DNA of 64,000 nt from a virus. Below are positions 32,301 through 41,807 of the stretch, one piece after another. The stretch spans positions 1 through 64,000 of IMG/VR virus record IMGVR_UViG_3300038558_000079; one strand, 5' to 3'. The notes beneath the pieces are model-generated. The model saw only the letters and a list, made by a program, of their open reading frames with translations. It searched no databases and was not told the DNA's origin. Made by a program: the position numbers and the translations under genes. Within the stretch, counting starts at the first letter, position 1; every line of letters starts with the position of its first letter.

Positions 32301-33470
32301 TTAATTTCCGATATTTACAAAGGTTTTAAGGTATTCCTCTCGTGCTGATTGCACGTCTAATCGCAATTTATCAATCTCAGATGTAGGTGTGGTTACTGAT
32401 AAATTGGTAGCGGTTAATGCAAGTTGCGATGTGTCAACGTTATAATTCTTGTCTTCAATGACACCATCAAATCTCGCTTTAACATATTCGTCAGACAGTG
32501 AATCGCAGTTGGTAACTCTGGTATTCTTAAGGATTACCGCTGTCATCAGTTCTCTATCTGTAGCAGTATCGAGATTAAAGTCATCCGGTAAGAATCCTTC
32601 GCATTGCCGCTCTAGAGAACGTCTTTCCCTAAGTAACTTGGCGACATCTACTGTAGGTTGTGAATCCAATCTGGCTTCAATACTAGTTAGCTTCTCAGCT
32701 AAAGAATCACGGGTAGCGAGTAAGGCATCAAGAGAAGTAAAACCACTACTTGCTAGCGACTCTTTAAACTTAGCAATCTCTAATCCTAAAGAGTCACACT
32801 TAGCTGTTAGTGTCTTAATCGTTTTAGCGTCTTCACAGAGTTTCCCTTTAATCTTCTCTCCAACATCTAGGGGCAACTCTACGCTAGAGTATTCATCTAA
32901 TTTAAGAGTGAGACTGGGCATAGTAACACTATATATAGGTATATCGCACGAATCCAAAGTAAGTCTGACATCCTTTCCAGCGCGTCCTTGCGGAACGATA
33001 GCTAGATGATTATATTCCCTACTTGTTTGTTGAAATGTCCCGTCAGGCAGCGGTTTACAGGTAGCCATATACCCACACGAGACTTGGTTTATGCCGCTTT
33101 CAATGGCTTTGATAGCATCGGCATTAGTAATAGTCATGATTACGCCTAAGAAATCACCGTCAATTGTGACGATATTACTAGTCGTACCTTTGGCATACTG
33201 GTTATGATTGGTGACATCTAAAAGTACAGGAGGGTGTTCGGGTACAGTGATTGGCTTCATCTTTAAGGTGTGGTAACTATCCTTGTTAAACAACACCTCC
33301 GGAGTCACCCTTTCAAAGCGCTTCTTGCCATCAGCAGTCTGATACTCAAGAATGCCAACACGCGCTACCCTCGCATGACAATTAAGGTAGCCTTCAGGTG
33401 TTCTCTCAGCTTTAAAAATATCGCCTGTATCCAGATGAAAAATACTGTCGCTATTGTTGTCCTCAACCAT
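32301..33470 (-). CDS. Prohead protease/scaffold, DUF2213
   Basis: 389 residues. Protease half (1-170): GYLNCHARVARVGILEY, VPEHPPVLLDVTNHNQYAKG, INQVSCGYMATC and REYNHLAIVPQGRAG, the DUF2213 signature with likely catalytic Ser (SCGY) and His (YNHLA). Scaffold half (200-389): charged coiled coil (LTAKCDSLGLEIAKFKESL; RLDSQPTVDVAKLLRERRSLERQ). It guides capsid assembly and then cleaves scaffold. First gene of the leftward operon; its promoter overlaps the XRE operator. Confidence 0.75.
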   Translation of the reverse strand: MVEDNNSDSIFHLDTGDIFKAERTPEGYLNCHARVARVGILEYQTADGKKRFERVTPEVLFNKDSYHTLKMKPITVPEHPPVLLDVTNHNQYAKGTTSNIVTIDGDFLGVIMTITNADAIKAIESGINQVSCGYMATCKPLPDGTFQQTSREYNHLAIVPQGRAGKDVRLTLDSCDIPIYSVTMPSLTLKLDEYSSVELPLDVGEKIKGKLCEDAKTIKTLTAKCDSLGLEIAKFKESLASSGFTSLDALLATRDSLAEKLTSIEARLDSQPTVDVAKLLRERRSLERQCEGFLPDDFNLDTATDRELMTAVILKNTRVTNCDSLSDEYVKARFDGVIEDKNYNVDTSQLALTATNLSVTTPTSEIDKLRLDVQSAREEYLKTFVNIGN

Positions 33471-33475
33471 ATCAG

Positions 33476-33515
33476 TTACCTACTACTACCATTACTCTAG
33501 TGTGATAGTAGGTAA
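33476..33515. promoter_or_regulatory. Operator between capsid operon and XRE gene
   Basis: Perfect 10-bp inverted repeat TTACCTACTA (33476-33485) / TAGTAGGTAA (33506-33515), 20 bp apart. The right half lies between a GTGTGA -35 and a TATACT -10 (33523-33528) for the XRE gene. Fits autoregulation and control of the capsid operon. Confidence 0.55.
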
Positions 33516-33568
33516 TATGTGATATACTTATCTCTAGTACCCTAAAAATCCGGGAAAAACCTTTAAGT

Positions 33569-33796
33569 ATGACAACAAAATTATTAAGACCCCTTACTTC
33601 CAAGCAAGAATCTCTAGGGAAAAGAGTAAGATTGGCACGAATAGCGCGTGGATTGACACAACAACAACTAGCCGCTCTGGTTTACATTACCCAAAGTGGT
33701 ATTAGTGATATTGAAAAAGATATCTCTGAACCTAGATGGACGTTAATGCTTGCGATTATTCGGGTTCTGAAGTGTGAAATTGACTATTTTCTTTAG
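33569..33796 (+). CDS. XRE-family (Cro/CI) regulator
   Basis: 75 residues. LGKRVRLARIARGLTQQQLAALVYITQSGISDIEKDISEPRWTLMLAIIRVLK is a full helix-turn-helix of the Cro/C1 type with no extra domain. Likely binds the inverted repeat just upstream and may be a lysis-lysogeny or late-gene switch. Divergent from the capsid operon; its 3' end overlaps the next gene tail to tail. Confidence 0.85.
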   Translation: MTTKLLRPLTSKQESLGKRVRLARIARGLTQQQLAALVYITQSGISDIEKDISEPRWTLMLAIIRVLKCEIDYFL

Positions 33797-34277
33797 CATT
33801 TTGAATAGCTCTAAACTCTCTCAGGGCTATTTCTAGATTATTAATCCGGTATTCATTTTTTGCAATACTCCCCTCGCTCAAGATGCCATTCATGCGTTCC
33901 TGATTCACACGCCCCAAGTCTAGCGCTATAGATGCGCTATTCGTACCTTGATGTGCAATTGCTTTAGTTGCATATAATTCGGCTTGAAGTAGTCCAACGT
34001 CATCCTCAGTTGCACAATTCTGTAAAGCCAAAAATAGTTGCTCGATTCTACCATTAAGACTACTGAGTTTGGCATCTACTATACTCTCAGCATCACTTAT
34101 GCGCCTGTTAATGCCTTGGGCATATTCCCAGACAAAGGGGATTAGCCCACTTGCGACACCACCTAATAATTCAATGATGTTTATCCCTAAGCTCTGGGTT
34201 ACGGCTAACAGGAACGAACCCACAGTGGCACAAGCACAAAACAATAAAACCTTACCAATAGTTATTTTAGTCTTCAT
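33756..34277 (-). CDS. Membrane-coiled-coil protein, holin-like candidate
   Basis: 173 residues. Two hydrophobic spans (about 8-27 and 33-52), followed by a long helical segment (RRISDAESIVDAKLSSLNGRIEQLFLALQNC...). Two spans plus a cytoplasmic coil occur in holins and in membrane-bound phage proteins. No lysin gene is adjacent, so the role is open. Confidence 0.45.
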   Translation of the reverse strand: MKTKITIGKVLLFCACATVGSFLLAVTQSLGINIIELLGGVASGLIPFVWEYAQGINRRISDAESIVDAKLSSLNGRIEQLFLALQNCATEDDVGLLQAELYATKAIAHQGTNSASIALDLGRVNQERMNGILSEGSIAKNEYRINNLEIALREFRAIQNAKENSQFHTSEPE

Positions 34278-34285
34278 GTTTCAAT

Positions 34286-34741
34286 CTACGAAAATGTGGT
34301 TTTATAATATTCCTGTTCCAGGAATTGGGTGATGCACCCGGATACTACCTCGAGATTGTATTGTATTGTGATTGGTAGCGCTTCTATTTTTAGAATGTCA
34401 CCATCTCTAAGAATATAATTATTGGAGATGGCGACATCATCTTTTGTAATAATCATTTTCTTTGATTCAATTGAGAGTACATGTAGAATCTCGCCATTCA
34501 CACTTTCGGTGCAACGGATAAAACCAATATGCCGTGACACATAATCACTAGGTATATAGATTCCCTCATCAGTATTTTCAGTCAAAGGCGAACGCCCTAA
34601 TGCTACTGTATATCCGGGTTTTAAAGGTATCCTGTAATAAGGTGCTGTATACCCGCAAGCGGTATGAGGTCTACCTAGTTCCGTATTAGATGATTTTTTT
34701 GTATGTTTTTTTTGTTCTAGCTTAATAATAGCGAAGTTCAT
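34286..34741 (-). CDS. FHA-like domain protein
   Basis: 151 residues. VALGRSPL (about 46-53), IPSDYVSRHIGFIRC with the S-R-H of the phosphothreonine pocket, and LRDGDILKI near the end follow the FHA order. FHA domains bind phosphothreonine peptides. Missing the usual N-G loop. It may read out host or phage protein phosphorylation. Eight bases separate it from the membrane protein gene in the same direction. Confidence 0.55.
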   Translation of the reverse strand: MNFAIIKLEQKKHTKKSSNTELGRPHTACGYTAPYYRIPLKPGYTVALGRSPLTENTDEGIYIPSDYVSRHIGFIRCTESVNGEILHVLSIESKKMIITKDDVAISNNYILRDGDILKIEALPITIQYNLEVVSGCITQFLEQEYYKTTFS

Positions 34742-34856
34742 TTTTACACCGTTTTACCCCGTCATCCGCCAGTGTAGCACGAAACCCAGTGGTATTTTAC
34801 CGTTGTTCGGTTTTAGTATCCCAGAAACGCTGCATCACATACTCTGTATACTTCCT

Positions 34857-34910
34857 AGCTTCCGACATGTTGTATTCAATATCCATAAAGAAGTAAACAT
34901 GTCGGAAGCT
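34857..34910. repeat. Palindrome repeat with inverted spacer, before dnaE
   Basis: Arms 34857-34871 and 34896-34910 are perfect. Flanks match the 938 copy (CTGTATACTTCCT before the arm), but the spacer GTATTCAATATCCATAAAGA is the reverse complement of that copy's spacer. Confidence 0.9.
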
Positions 34911-35013
34911 AGGAAGTAATACCAGTAAAGGGTACAGCGTTTTATATCCCCATTTATTGAAAGTATGCTAAAACATAGTACAACAACACATAGAGCTACA
35001 TAAGGTGTAAATA

Positions 35014-35042
35014 TTGACATTGCCTTTTTATTGTGCTAAACT
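35014..35042 (+). promoter_or_regulatory. Promoter of dnaE
   Basis: TTGACA (35014-35019, extended TTGACATTGCC), N17, TAAACT (35037-35042). The ATG follows 40 bases later. Confidence 0.75.
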
Positions 35043-35081
35043 CTCTGTATAACTAATAAGCACCGCTGAGTTTTTCCTTTT

Positions 35082-38000
35082 ATGTCTAACAATAACAACG
35101 ATTGTCATAGCATCACTTCTCCTAATTTGATGAGCCAAGTTATGAGAACTAGTAATCGGAGCTACAGTCGAAAAACTACAGGTTTTGTAGGACTACATGC
35201 TCATTCCTACTTTAGTTTGCTCGATGCCTTTCGGAGTCCTACAGAGTTGGTAAAATGTGTTGCGGAATTGGGACAACCCGCGATCGCACTTACAGACCAC
35301 GGGGGGCTTTGGGGAACTGTTGAGTTAATGATAGCTTGCGAGAAGTATGGGATTACACCCATAGCAGGAAATGAGATGTACCTTAAAGATGACGCTGCTA
35401 CTCAACGTCTTAAAGAGTACGTGGGGGATGGCGATTACAAAGTTAAATCTCGATATCACCAATCGGTATTGGCGGTGTCACGAACAGGGTATGAAAATCT
35501 TTGTAAGCTCACCAGTGATTCATACCTAAAGACTTCAGAAAAAGTTAAAGGTAAGGTGTACCCCCTGGTAACCAAGGAAGACTTAGCAAGGCATAAAGAA
35601 GGATTAGTACTTACATCGGGGTGTTTAGCTGGTTTAGTATGTCAGGGTGTCTTGAGTGGTGATTTAGAATTTGCCAAGGATACTGCTAAGTGGTACAAAG
35701 ACACCTTTGGGGATAACTATTATATAGAACTTCAAGACCACGGGATAGAGGACGACCAACGTAAGGTAAACCTACATCTAGTTGCGATCGCTGAAGAATT
35801 AGAGATAGGGCTAGTTGTTACCGCAGATAGTCATTATGTGTACCCGTCACAAAAGGTGTCTCACAAGCATTTCCTCAGAATCAATAAGGGTGAAAAATTC
35901 TCTAATGTATACAAAGGAGATTTCTGGCATCCATCCGAATCAGAGATGGATTCACGTCTGGTGTATCTCCCCGATTGGGCAAGGGAACAGGCAATGGACA
36001 ACACTGTCTTAATTGCCCAGAAAGTACAACCGTACACACTAGCAAGTAAACCTGCTTCACCTAAGTTTACTCTACCTATGGGAACGACACCCGATGAGTA
36101 TTTAGAGCAACTTTGTCTGAAAGGATTAGAGCGGATTGGAGAGAGTGCTAACCCCATATACATTGAGCGATTGTACTATGAATTGGGGATACTTAAACTT
36201 AAGGGACTAGCAGATTACTTTCTGATAGTCCAGGACTATGTGAACTGGGCAAAGGCTCAGAAGATACCAGTTGGAGTAGGACGCGGTTCAGGTGGCGGTG
36301 CATTGGCGTGTTACGTCCTGAATATTACTACCATTGACCCCATTAAGCACGGGTTGATATTTGAGAGATTTATTAATCCAGAACGCGAATCATATCCAGA
36401 TATCGATGTTGACTTCTGTATGGAGCGCCGACATGAAGTAGTAGCCTACCTACAGGATAAGTATGGGGTCGGTAATGTTGCTAATATTATTACCTTCAAT
36501 AAGATGGAATCAAGATCAGCTCTTAAGGATGCTGGTTGGGTGTTAGGTGTGGACTTCACGGTACAAAACATATTCTCTAAGTCACTACCTGTAATCCGTG
36601 GGAAAAATATTAAGCTAAAAAATATCATTGAAGATCCAACATTAGCACCTGAGTTTATGGCACACTACGAAGCTAATGCAGTGGTACATTGCAATGTTAC
36701 TTTTCGAGAATGGGTAGATTTAGCAGTTGCCTTAGAAGGTACAGTAAAATCTACCGGGATTCATGCCTCTGGACTAATAATAGGAGATGAATCCTTAAGT
36801 AGTATTATCCCCTTACAGTGTACCCCTGATGGGACAATAACTTCTCAGTACAACATGAATGAAGTCGAATATATGGGTATCTTAAAAATGGATATTCTAG
36901 GGTTAAAAACTTTAACCATTCTCGACAAAGCCATGAAGTATATTGGCGGTGACTATTACGACCTAGAGAAGATAGACATTAACGATAGTAATGCTCTAAA
37001 CCTTCTAGCAACTACATCACCTGTGGGTATCTTTCAATTAGAAGCCGCTGAGAAAATGATCCATTTAGTCAAGCCGACTACATTCGAGGAGGTCGCTGAT
37101 GTCACGTCTTTGATACGTCCAGGGTGTTTTGATATGAGTATGCACAATGAATATACAGCAGTCAAATTCGGGCATTCTGAACCTACATATTGTACAGAAA
37201 AACTAAGGGGTATCTTAGGTTCTACTCACTCACAGTGTCTCTATCAAGAACAGCTACTTAGGATATGCACCGAGATTGCAGGATTCTCACTCGGATATGC
37301 CGATAATGTACGGCGGGGATGTGGTAAGAAAAAGAAGGAAGTGTTAGAACCTCTTAAGGAGTCCTTTGTTAAAGGGTGCTTAGGTAATGGGGAGTCTCAG
37401 GAAGTCGCTGATGAACTATGGGAAATCATCTTAGCAAGTGCTGGTTACTCATTTAATGCCAGTCACAGCAAGGCATATACAATAATCTCCATGTATACTG
37501 CATGGGTGCGTTACTACTACCCGGCACAATTCTTTGCAGCGCTACTTTCAGGGCAGAAAGACGTTGAGAAATTTGCTGAATATAGTACGGCTTTAAAACT
37601 CCACAATTTGAAATTGATACCGCCCGATATCAACACTAGCGATAGTGACTTTTTACCCATTAATGATGGTGTGTTGTTTGGGTTGGCTTATATCAATGGG
37701 TTAGGAGAAAAGACATTAGGGGATGTCTTCTCAGAACGCGCTAAAGGTAAATTCTTATCTCCGATTGACTTCTTTAGCAGGGTAAAAGTGTCCCAAGCAA
37801 CAGCACAAAAGTTAATTAAGGCTGGAGCCTTTGATAGCTTGGAATCTAATCGAGGCAAACTTTTGGAGAATTTACCAGATATCTTTAATTGGCTATCAAC
37901 ACATCGCAAGTTTGCACAAAAGGAACAGACTACTCTGGCTATACCAGGAATAGATTGGGGGAACTACCTGGTAGTACCTACACTTAAAGATTCCCCACAA

Positions 38001-38366
38001 TTATCTCTTAGACAACGGCTTGAGAATGAGAAGGACTTACTAGGAATAGCTCTAACAGGGCATATCCTGGATGAGTATAAGTTAGACGCTGTGGTTTTGA
38101 AGAATTTAGAAGTGGGGCAAGTATTAGAGGGTGTAATTGTAATTTCTGAAATGAGAAGTTATACCCAGAAAAATGGCGGTATTATGGGGTTTGTGACCTT
38201 AGAGGATATCTTGGGTAATAAGCTAAAGTGTACCGTATTCAGTAGTGCATGGTCTATCTCAAAAAGTTATATCCAAGTAAATACCCCATTGTATGTCAAT
38301 GTGAAAATTGGTACATACAATGGGGAAATTAATGGGATTGTTAACCGAATTAAGAGACTAAATTAA
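35082..38366 (+). CDS. dnaE: DNA polymerase III alpha subunit, unsplit
   Basis: 1094 residues. PHP domain near the start (LHAHSYFSLLDA, H39 and H41), palm with PDIDVDF (acidic residues 440-444) and KMDILGLKTL (D604), the SFNASHSKAY motif (S790), a helix-hairpin-helix part and a C-terminal OB fold. All catalytic acids are kept. It is shorter than bacterial DnaE (about 1160) but complete. In cyanobacterial chromosomes dnaE is usually split by an intein before the Cys of YCFNKSH; here that site reads YSFNASH, with Ser, and the gene is whole. So the replicon has its own replicase. Overlaps the RNR gene by 9 bp, tail to tail. Confidence 0.9.
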   Translation: MSNNNNDCHSITSPNLMSQVMRTSNRSYSRKTTGFVGLHAHSYFSLLDAFRSPTELVKCVAELGQPAIALTDHGGLWGTVELMIACEKYGITPIAGNEMYLKDDAATQRLKEYVGDGDYKVKSRYHQSVLAVSRTGYENLCKLTSDSYLKTSEKVKGKVYPLVTKEDLARHKEGLVLTSGCLAGLVCQGVLSGDLEFAKDTAKWYKDTFGDNYYIELQDHGIEDDQRKVNLHLVAIAEELEIGLVVTADSHYVYPSQKVSHKHFLRINKGEKFSNVYKGDFWHPSESEMDSRLVYLPDWAREQAMDNTVLIAQKVQPYTLASKPASPKFTLPMGTTPDEYLEQLCLKGLERIGESANPIYIERLYYELGILKLKGLADYFLIVQDYVNWAKAQKIPVGVGRGSGGGALACYVLNITTIDPIKHGLIFERFINPERESYPDIDVDFCMERRHEVVAYLQDKYGVGNVANIITFNKMESRSALKDAGWVLGVDFTVQNIFSKSLPVIRGKNIKLKNIIEDPTLAPEFMAHYEANAVVHCNVTFREWVDLAVALEGTVKSTGIHASGLIIGDESLSSIIPLQCTPDGTITSQYNMNEVEYMGILKMDILGLKTLTILDKAMKYIGGDYYDLEKIDINDSNALNLLATTSPVGIFQLEAAEKMIHLVKPTTFEEVADVTSLIRPGCFDMSMHNEYTAVKFGHSEPTYCTEKLRGILGSTHSQCLYQEQLLRICTEIAGFSLGYADNVRRGCGKKKKEVLEPLKESFVKGCLGNGESQEVADELWEIILASAGYSFNASHSKAYTIISMYTAWVRYYYPAQFFAALLSGQKDVEKFAEYSTALKLHNLKLIPPDINTSDSDFLPINDGVLFGLAYINGLGEKTLGDVFSERAKGKFLSPIDFFSRVKVSQATAQKLIKAGAFDSLESNRGKLLENLPDIFNWLSTHRKFAQKEQTTLAIPGIDWGNYLVVPTLKDSPQLSLRQRLENEKDLLGIALTGHILDEYKLDAVVLKNLEVGQVLEGVIVISEMRSYTQKNGGIMGFVTLEDILGNKLKCTVFSSAWSISKSYIQVNTPLYVNVKIGTYNGEINGIVNRIKRLN

Positions 38367-41300
38367 GCACTTATCAGTTTCACAAGCAACTAGTACATTA
38401 GGTAAATCAACGGTGTCATACTTCAGGAGCGCATCTTCAAAATTCTTAATAGAACGCCGCCGTCTCACACCATCTACGAGAGTGTTGTAAACCTCTTCAG
38501 AGATAGGTTCAAATGGCATCCTAGGGAAAGTTTGTTTACTCTCAAACCGCGCTAGTAGCGCTGCTGAGATATATCCTTCGTCATCTTGAATTGCTTGATA
38601 GATGGCATTTCCCAAAGGCTCTATCTCAGCTTCTGTGAATTCCAGAGTGCTACTCGTATTGTGCCCCACATAATGTTTCTGGACTTGCATCATGAAGTCG
38701 AATTGTGCCAATGCTGAAAAATTCCCTACATCTATATCTGCAACACCCACTAAAGTAGACCATGGTGCAGCTACAGGAATCTCTACCAACCATTCAGTAC
38801 ATCTGGGGTCATAAGGATCATCCAGTAGGTTCCCAGATTCATCACGGCTAGATTGTGAGGGGATGACAGTATACCCGTAATCGATACAAGCCAGAGCGAC
38901 CGGATTGTCTCTGGCAAAGGTAATCCGACGTATGTACCAGGTTCCCTTTGGAGGATGCCACCCTGGTGAGCTATTTGATAGTAGCGATTGTGTTCCGCTA
39001 GGTTTTACGGTAGTACACCGATTAGGAGTTTTGAGATTATGACGTTTGCAGTAATCTGCCACGTCATTCTCTACAAACTTTTTCCATTTCTTGAGACACC
39101 GTACCTCTACATCATGAAAGGTGTCACTCAAATATACACCCGTCTCAGTTTCACCCCATTTACTAGCACGTCCTGCTTCCCACCAGCGAAGCCAATCAAC
39201 ACCGAAAAGTTTCACAAAGAAATCAAAAACCCCAGTCATTCCCACCCCTACAATGGGGTCAAGTTCTCTGGATTCTCTCAACTTCTCATCAACAAATTCG
39301 TGGTGTAGTAATGAACATGCCCATAAGCTTGCTGCTTTAAAAGCACTTTTTTGTTCCTCAATATCAAAGGGGTCTATCTGCGACAGGTGGACTTCTGACA
39401 AGTTGCACAAGTTGTCTTGTAGGATTATCTCACCACATGGATTCAGGCCATAGATATTCATCCGATAATCAATATCATCATCGCTAGAAGCAAAACTTCT
39501 CAGATACTCTTTAGCATCAGTAGGATTGGAGTTATAAAGTCTCAAGAATTCTACCTTCTTTTCACTAGTATCCAGTAAATCTACATTGCTACGTGCGATC
39601 GCCTCTGGAGCATACTGTATTGCACCTTCGCCTGAATAATATTGGCTTCTCACAGCTTCAATACACTCAGCTTGTGTAGGTTTCTTATGAAATACCCTAG
39701 TGTGATTTGCCATTCTCAGGGCATCTTTATCGGGGTCAATTGTCCAATTGCCATCTGAATCTACTTTCCAAAGATTTTCCTTAATCTTGTAGGAATCGGG
39801 GTCATTATCTGAAAATTGGCGCATTCCGGCACTATTAGATACCAACAATCCTTCACACACAAATTCGTGTATGCTGGCAACTTCAATATCGAAAGTATGC
39901 GCTGTTCTTACTTCGTGTTCTATGGATTTAACCTTAACAGGCACTAAATCGGTTGTAGTTGGAACTAGTCTTTTTAATGTTGTGACAATGACCTGTTCTT
40001 GATGACCACCATACCTGTAGCGATAACTACTTACCGTGGGTTTTACCATCTCAACCGGGAACCCGTGGTCTTTAAAAGACTTAGGGGTTTCTTTTTTATG
40101 GCTTAAATAATGTAAGGAATGCGTTGTTAAGAATGCAGAAGTTGCTTCAAAGGCATTTTGCCCAACAGTTACCAATTCCCCTTCCCATTTGTTAGTGCGT
40201 TTCCTTAATGAGGAACACAAACGTGTAGTAATTGCTAGGGATGAATAAAGAGCTTGTACCTGTCTGAGAAAATCTTTATGTGTTGATGTTACTAAAACAC
40301 CTTGCGAGTGACACCCATCGGCATCGGCTAACCCAGCTAAATATGCTTCGCGAATTTCCTTAACTCCCATCAAAATACAATCGGGTATTGACATTGAAGT
40401 AAAAGGACGCTTGAAGTTGCTAAAATACTCGTTAAAGGATTTACTGTTGAACTGTAGCTCAAACGCTTTACTTTTGCGTTGTTCGGGTGTTGCAAGAGAG
40501 TAGTCATTAATCCCAAATTCACATGCCACGCTGATTAGTTGCTCAAGAATTTGTGGGTGTTGTTCAGGAATACTAAATCTGACATTTGTACCATCCGAGC
40601 CAACACATCCATTCCCATGTAAGTAGCCTAAGAAATACGCTACTTTGTTAGTTAACGCTGGTATGGTGACGGTTTTTTTGTTTCTGGTTGATTGATTTTT
40701 GAATTCTGGTAATTCAGTGGGGATACCCGGTATAGACTGAGGGACAAAAACCAAACGATCTCCTGGTTTTAAATCTTTAGCTTTTACCATTTTATACCCA
40801 CCATAAAAATCACTTAATACTGCGATTTTATGTTCTGAAGTACATTCCAAAAACCCGTCTTCTGTTTTAATTCGAGACAACGTTTGCACACCTTGATCGA
40901 AAAAGTTAGTAACTGGGTAAAAACCCTTACTCGTTAATACGCGGTCTCCAATTCGGATTTTTTGGATTGGTACTAATCCTAATTGTGTATGAACCAATGA
41001 CTCACCAGGTAAACAGCGACGCACGTTACCCGATACTATTACTAATGATGGCTCATCAATTAACAGACAACACTCAGCACTGTTCAGCTTACGTCCTACA
41101 GCACCATTGAGAATTTTTACAATACGCGGGTATAGCTGAGGTAGTAATGTCGGATTAGCAATTCCACCGAACCCCTTTAACTTTTCACCTTGTTGTCGTA
41201 TCCCGCTAATGTCTATCTCTACCTCTATATCACCATCACCAGCTAGCAGGTTATCAGTTGCTAATTGGAGAAGGCTTAGATAGCTATCACACCAACCTTC

Positions 41301-41807
41301 ACGAGAATCACCAACTAGAAATAGGTACTTCCTGTCACCTACTACTTTTACAAAAGTCCTTTCAGTTCTAGCTTTAGAACTGCCAAACTCCCCTGTGACT
41401 TTCACATTAATAGTGTTGAGAACCGGCGGTAACTTCTCTATATATCGAGGTTCAATAACAGCGCCAGTACCACACCCTTGCATGGTAAGATTCATCATTA
41501 ACTCGAAAGCTTTTAGGGTATCTAGGTTAGATGATGAGCAATTATAAGCGCCATAGAAGTTTTTTGGAACCTTTACCCAGTCAGTTCCTCCTACCCAGAG
41601 CCAACGACCCGATGGTAAACTCTTAAGAGCTAGTGCGTTACTGTAAAGGAGGTGCTTTTCGTCATCAGTTAACTTGCCTAATTCGGCAATTCCGTGAGTG
41701 ATTCTCTCACAGGTATCTTGCCAATTTTCGCGGGTGTTATCTGGTTTAAGTCTTGAATAGGTACGCGAGAAGACCGGAGCCGCGCATGGTGCATTATTGG
41801 GAAACAT
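38358..41807 (-). CDS. nrdJ: Class II (B12-dependent) ribonucleoside-triphosphate reductase with intein
   Basis: 1149 residues including an intein (C265-N658). Extein features: YNCSSSNLDT with C90, NPCGEII active-site loop, and C-terminal redox pair C1142/C1147 (VACETDKCLI). The spliced sequence rejoins SGNVRR to SAGMRQFSDNDPD. It reduces ribonucleotides to deoxyribonucleotides using adenosylcobalamin, feeding phage DNA synthesis. No separate small subunit is needed. Overlaps the upstream 41794-42363 gene by 14 bp. Confidence 0.9.
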   Translation of the reverse strand: MFPNNAPCAAPVFSRTYSRLKPDNTRENWQDTCERITHGIAELGKLTDDEKHLLYSNALALKSLPSGRWLWVGGTDWVKVPKNFYGAYNCSSSNLDTLKAFELMMNLTMQGCGTGAVIEPRYIEKLPPVLNTINVKVTGEFGSSKARTERTFVKVVGDRKYLFLVGDSREGWCDSYLSLLQLATDNLLAGDGDIEVEIDISGIRQQGEKLKGFGGIANPTLLPQLYPRIVKILNGAVGRKLNSAECCLLIDEPSLVIVSGNVRRCLPGESLVHTQLGLVPIQKIRIGDRVLTSKGFYPVTNFFDQGVQTLSRIKTEDGFLECTSEHKIAVLSDFYGGYKMVKAKDLKPGDRLVFVPQSIPGIPTELPEFKNQSTRNKKTVTIPALTNKVAYFLGYLHGNGCVGSDGTNVRFSIPEQHPQILEQLISVACEFGINDYSLATPEQRKSKAFELQFNSKSFNEYFSNFKRPFTSMSIPDCILMGVKEIREAYLAGLADADGCHSQGVLVTSTHKDFLRQVQALYSSLAITTRLCSSLRKRTNKWEGELVTVGQNAFEATSAFLTTHSLHYLSHKKETPKSFKDHGFPVEMVKPTVSSYRYRYGGHQEQVIVTTLKRLVPTTTDLVPVKVKSIEHEVRTAHTFDIEVASIHEFVCEGLLVSNSAGMRQFSDNDPDSYKIKENLWKVDSDGNWTIDPDKDALRMANHTRVFHKKPTQAECIEAVRSQYYSGEGAIQYAPEAIARSNVDLLDTSEKKVEFLRLYNSNPTDAKEYLRSFASSDDDIDYRMNIYGLNPCGEIILQDNLCNLSEVHLSQIDPFDIEEQKSAFKAASLWACSLLHHEFVDEKLRESRELDPIVGVGMTGVFDFFVKLFGVDWLRWWEAGRASKWGETETGVYLSDTFHDVEVRCLKKWKKFVENDVADYCKRHNLKTPNRCTTVKPSGTQSLLSNSSPGWHPPKGTWYIRRITFARDNPVALACIDYGYTVIPSQSSRDESGNLLDDPYDPRCTEWLVEIPVAAPWSTLVGVADIDVGNFSALAQFDFMMQVQKHYVGHNTSSTLEFTEAEIEPLGNAIYQAIQDDEGYISAALLARFESKQTFPRMPFEPISEEVYNTLVDGVRRRRSIKNFEDALLKYDTVDLPNVLVACETDKCLI
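39834..41015 (-). other. Intein with LAGLIDADG endonuclease in nrdJ
   Basis: 394 residues, from C265 (CLPGESLVHT, block A) to N658 (CEGLLVSN, block G), with S659 as the next residue. Two LAGLIDADG motifs: YFLGYLHGNGC (about 391-401) and YLAGLADADGC (about 489-499), both with an acidic or polar catalytic position (N in the first, D in the second). The usual penultimate His is Ser. Full size and no frameshift, so splicing and homing may work. Confidence 0.9.

Noticed and set aside
32449-33009. 186-codon plus-strand frame
   Set aside because: Antisense shadow of the DUF2213 protease/scaffold gene.
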